A stretch of DNA of 6,589 bases from Candidatus Aminicenantota bacterium (lineage in GTDB: Bacteria; Acidobacteriota; Aminicenantia; Aminicenantales; Aminicenantaceae): assembly GCA_016926925.1 (NCBI GenBank), contig JAFGNQ010000034.1, positions 1 to 6,589 on the forward strand, written 5' to 3'. How positions within the stretch are numbered: position 1 is the stretch's first letter; each line of letters opens with the position of its first letter. The notes beneath the pieces were generated by a model. That model was not told the origin of the DNA and did not search any database. It was given only the letters and a program-made list of their open reading frames with translations. The translations under genes and the position numbers were made by a program. Below are positions 6,356 to 6,589 of the stretch, piece after piece.

Positions 6356-6456
6356 AGCCGATGTAGCAAGATCGACTCGCCCGAAGGGTAAAAAATGTCG
6401 ATTATGAATAAAATGTCTTGATGTAATTACATCGACATTTTTTATGAGCAACCAGA
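6345..6456 (+). mobile_element. MITE-like element, copy 3 (5'-truncated)
   Basis: From 6345 on, the sequence follows copy 2 (GGAAGCCGAT, then GCAAGATCGRCTCGCCC, then the mini-hairpin GCCC-gaa-GGGT and an A tract), but the left terminal repeat and the CGAGCCGA arm are absent because the HIT gene occupies that place. The right half is intact: a 14-bp perfect stem (6389-6402 with 6431-6444) and a right end TATGAGCAACCAG resembling the terminal repeats of copies 1 and 4. With its left end gone this copy could not move by itself. The exact left boundary is uncertain. Confidence 0.7.
6389..6444. terminator. Likely bidirectional terminator in element copy 3
   Basis: TAAAAAATGTCGAT and ATCGACATTTTTTA form a 14-bp perfect stem around 28 bases. 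Six T follow the GC-containing part on each strand, the pattern of a rho-independent terminator working both ways. It is the first strong terminator-like structure after the HIT gene. The long loop makes it less ideal than a compact terminator. Confidence 0.5.
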
Positions 6457-6458
6457 AA

Positions 6459-6589
6459 CATGGGTTGTTCACGAGCCGAGGTTGCTGCAAAGGCAAGACA
6501 GTAGCCCATGAAGCTGTAGTGAGCTACCGCGAATGGGCTGCAACGATGGCTTTGTAGCAAGATCGGCTCGCCTGTAAGGTAAAAAATGG
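6459..6589 (+). mobile_element. MITE-like element, copy 4 (cut by window end)
   Basis: It starts with CATGGGTTGTTCAC, a variant of the terminal repeat, only three or four bases after the end of copy 3. The conserved stem CGAGCCGA/TCGGCTCG (6472-6479 and 6563-6570) encloses 83 bases, against 44 in copy 2 and 19 in copy 1. The stem continues as TTGCTGCAAAG/CTTTGTAGCAA (6482-6492 and 6550-6560, one G-U pair), then AGCCCAT/ATGGGCT (6503-6509 and 6533-6539) and GTAG/CTAC (6516-6519 and 6524-6527). The mini-hairpin GCC-tgtaa-GGT and the A tract follow; the second stem and right end lie outside the window. Confidence 0.75.

Noticed and set aside
5782..6589. Integron attC-like sites separating gene cassettes
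   Set aside because: The palindromes do have variable interiors, but they lack the GTTRRRY/RYYYAAC core ends, occur in both orientations and have 4-bp target duplications, which fits transposition.
1..6589. CRISPR array
   Set aside because: The repeats are few, long, palindromic and irregularly spaced by whole genes; there is no regular repeat-spacer pattern and no cas gene.

Overview
The window (about 6.6 kb, moderate GC) carries six complete protein-coding genes, all on the + strand, and a family of short palindromic mobile elements in the gaps. The murA product is a full-length cysteine-type enzyme and the HIT protein ends in the SWPPG tail seen in many bacterial HIT proteins, so this is a bacterial chromosome. 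Nothing in the sequence fixes the phylum; a Gram-negative or otherwise peptidoglycan-making anaerobe-like lineage is only a guess.

Layout: 1-192 holds one complete miniature element (7-132, minus orientation, flanked by TCAA/TCAA) and a short remnant of a second (about 166-192). 193-534 is a leader with no recognisable gene; it contains a perfect TTGTATACAA palindrome 57 bases before the first gene. 535-4282 is a probable four-gene operon: a 410-residue protein of unrecognised family, a short-chain dehydrogenase/reductase (SDR) lacking the usual Tyr/Lys catalytic pair, a one-domain cupin, and a fold-type I PLP aminotransferase. 4283-4498 is a gap with weak hairpins. murA follows at 4499-5761. 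A second complete element (5782-5934, CTAA/CTAA) fills most of the murA-HIT gap. The HIT gene (5979-6323) is followed by a 5'-truncated third copy and the beginning of a fourth copy that runs off the window.

The operon looks metabolic: an aminotransferase, a reductase-like protein and a cupin would fit turnover of an amino acid or a related keto acid, but the substrate cannot be read from the sequence. murA (cell-wall precursor synthesis) and the HIT hydrolase are housekeeping genes with no visible functional link to the operon.

The strongest unusual signal is the repeat family. Copies share imperfect terminal inverted repeats starting CCTGGATTATTCAC, exact 4-bp target duplications in the two complete copies, a conserved CGAGCCGA/TCGGCTCG stem, a mini-hairpin GCC-NNN-GGT, and a second stem whose sequence differs in every copy while base pairing is kept. 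This is a MITE-like element with well-maintained secondary structure that may also act as a bidirectional transcription terminator.
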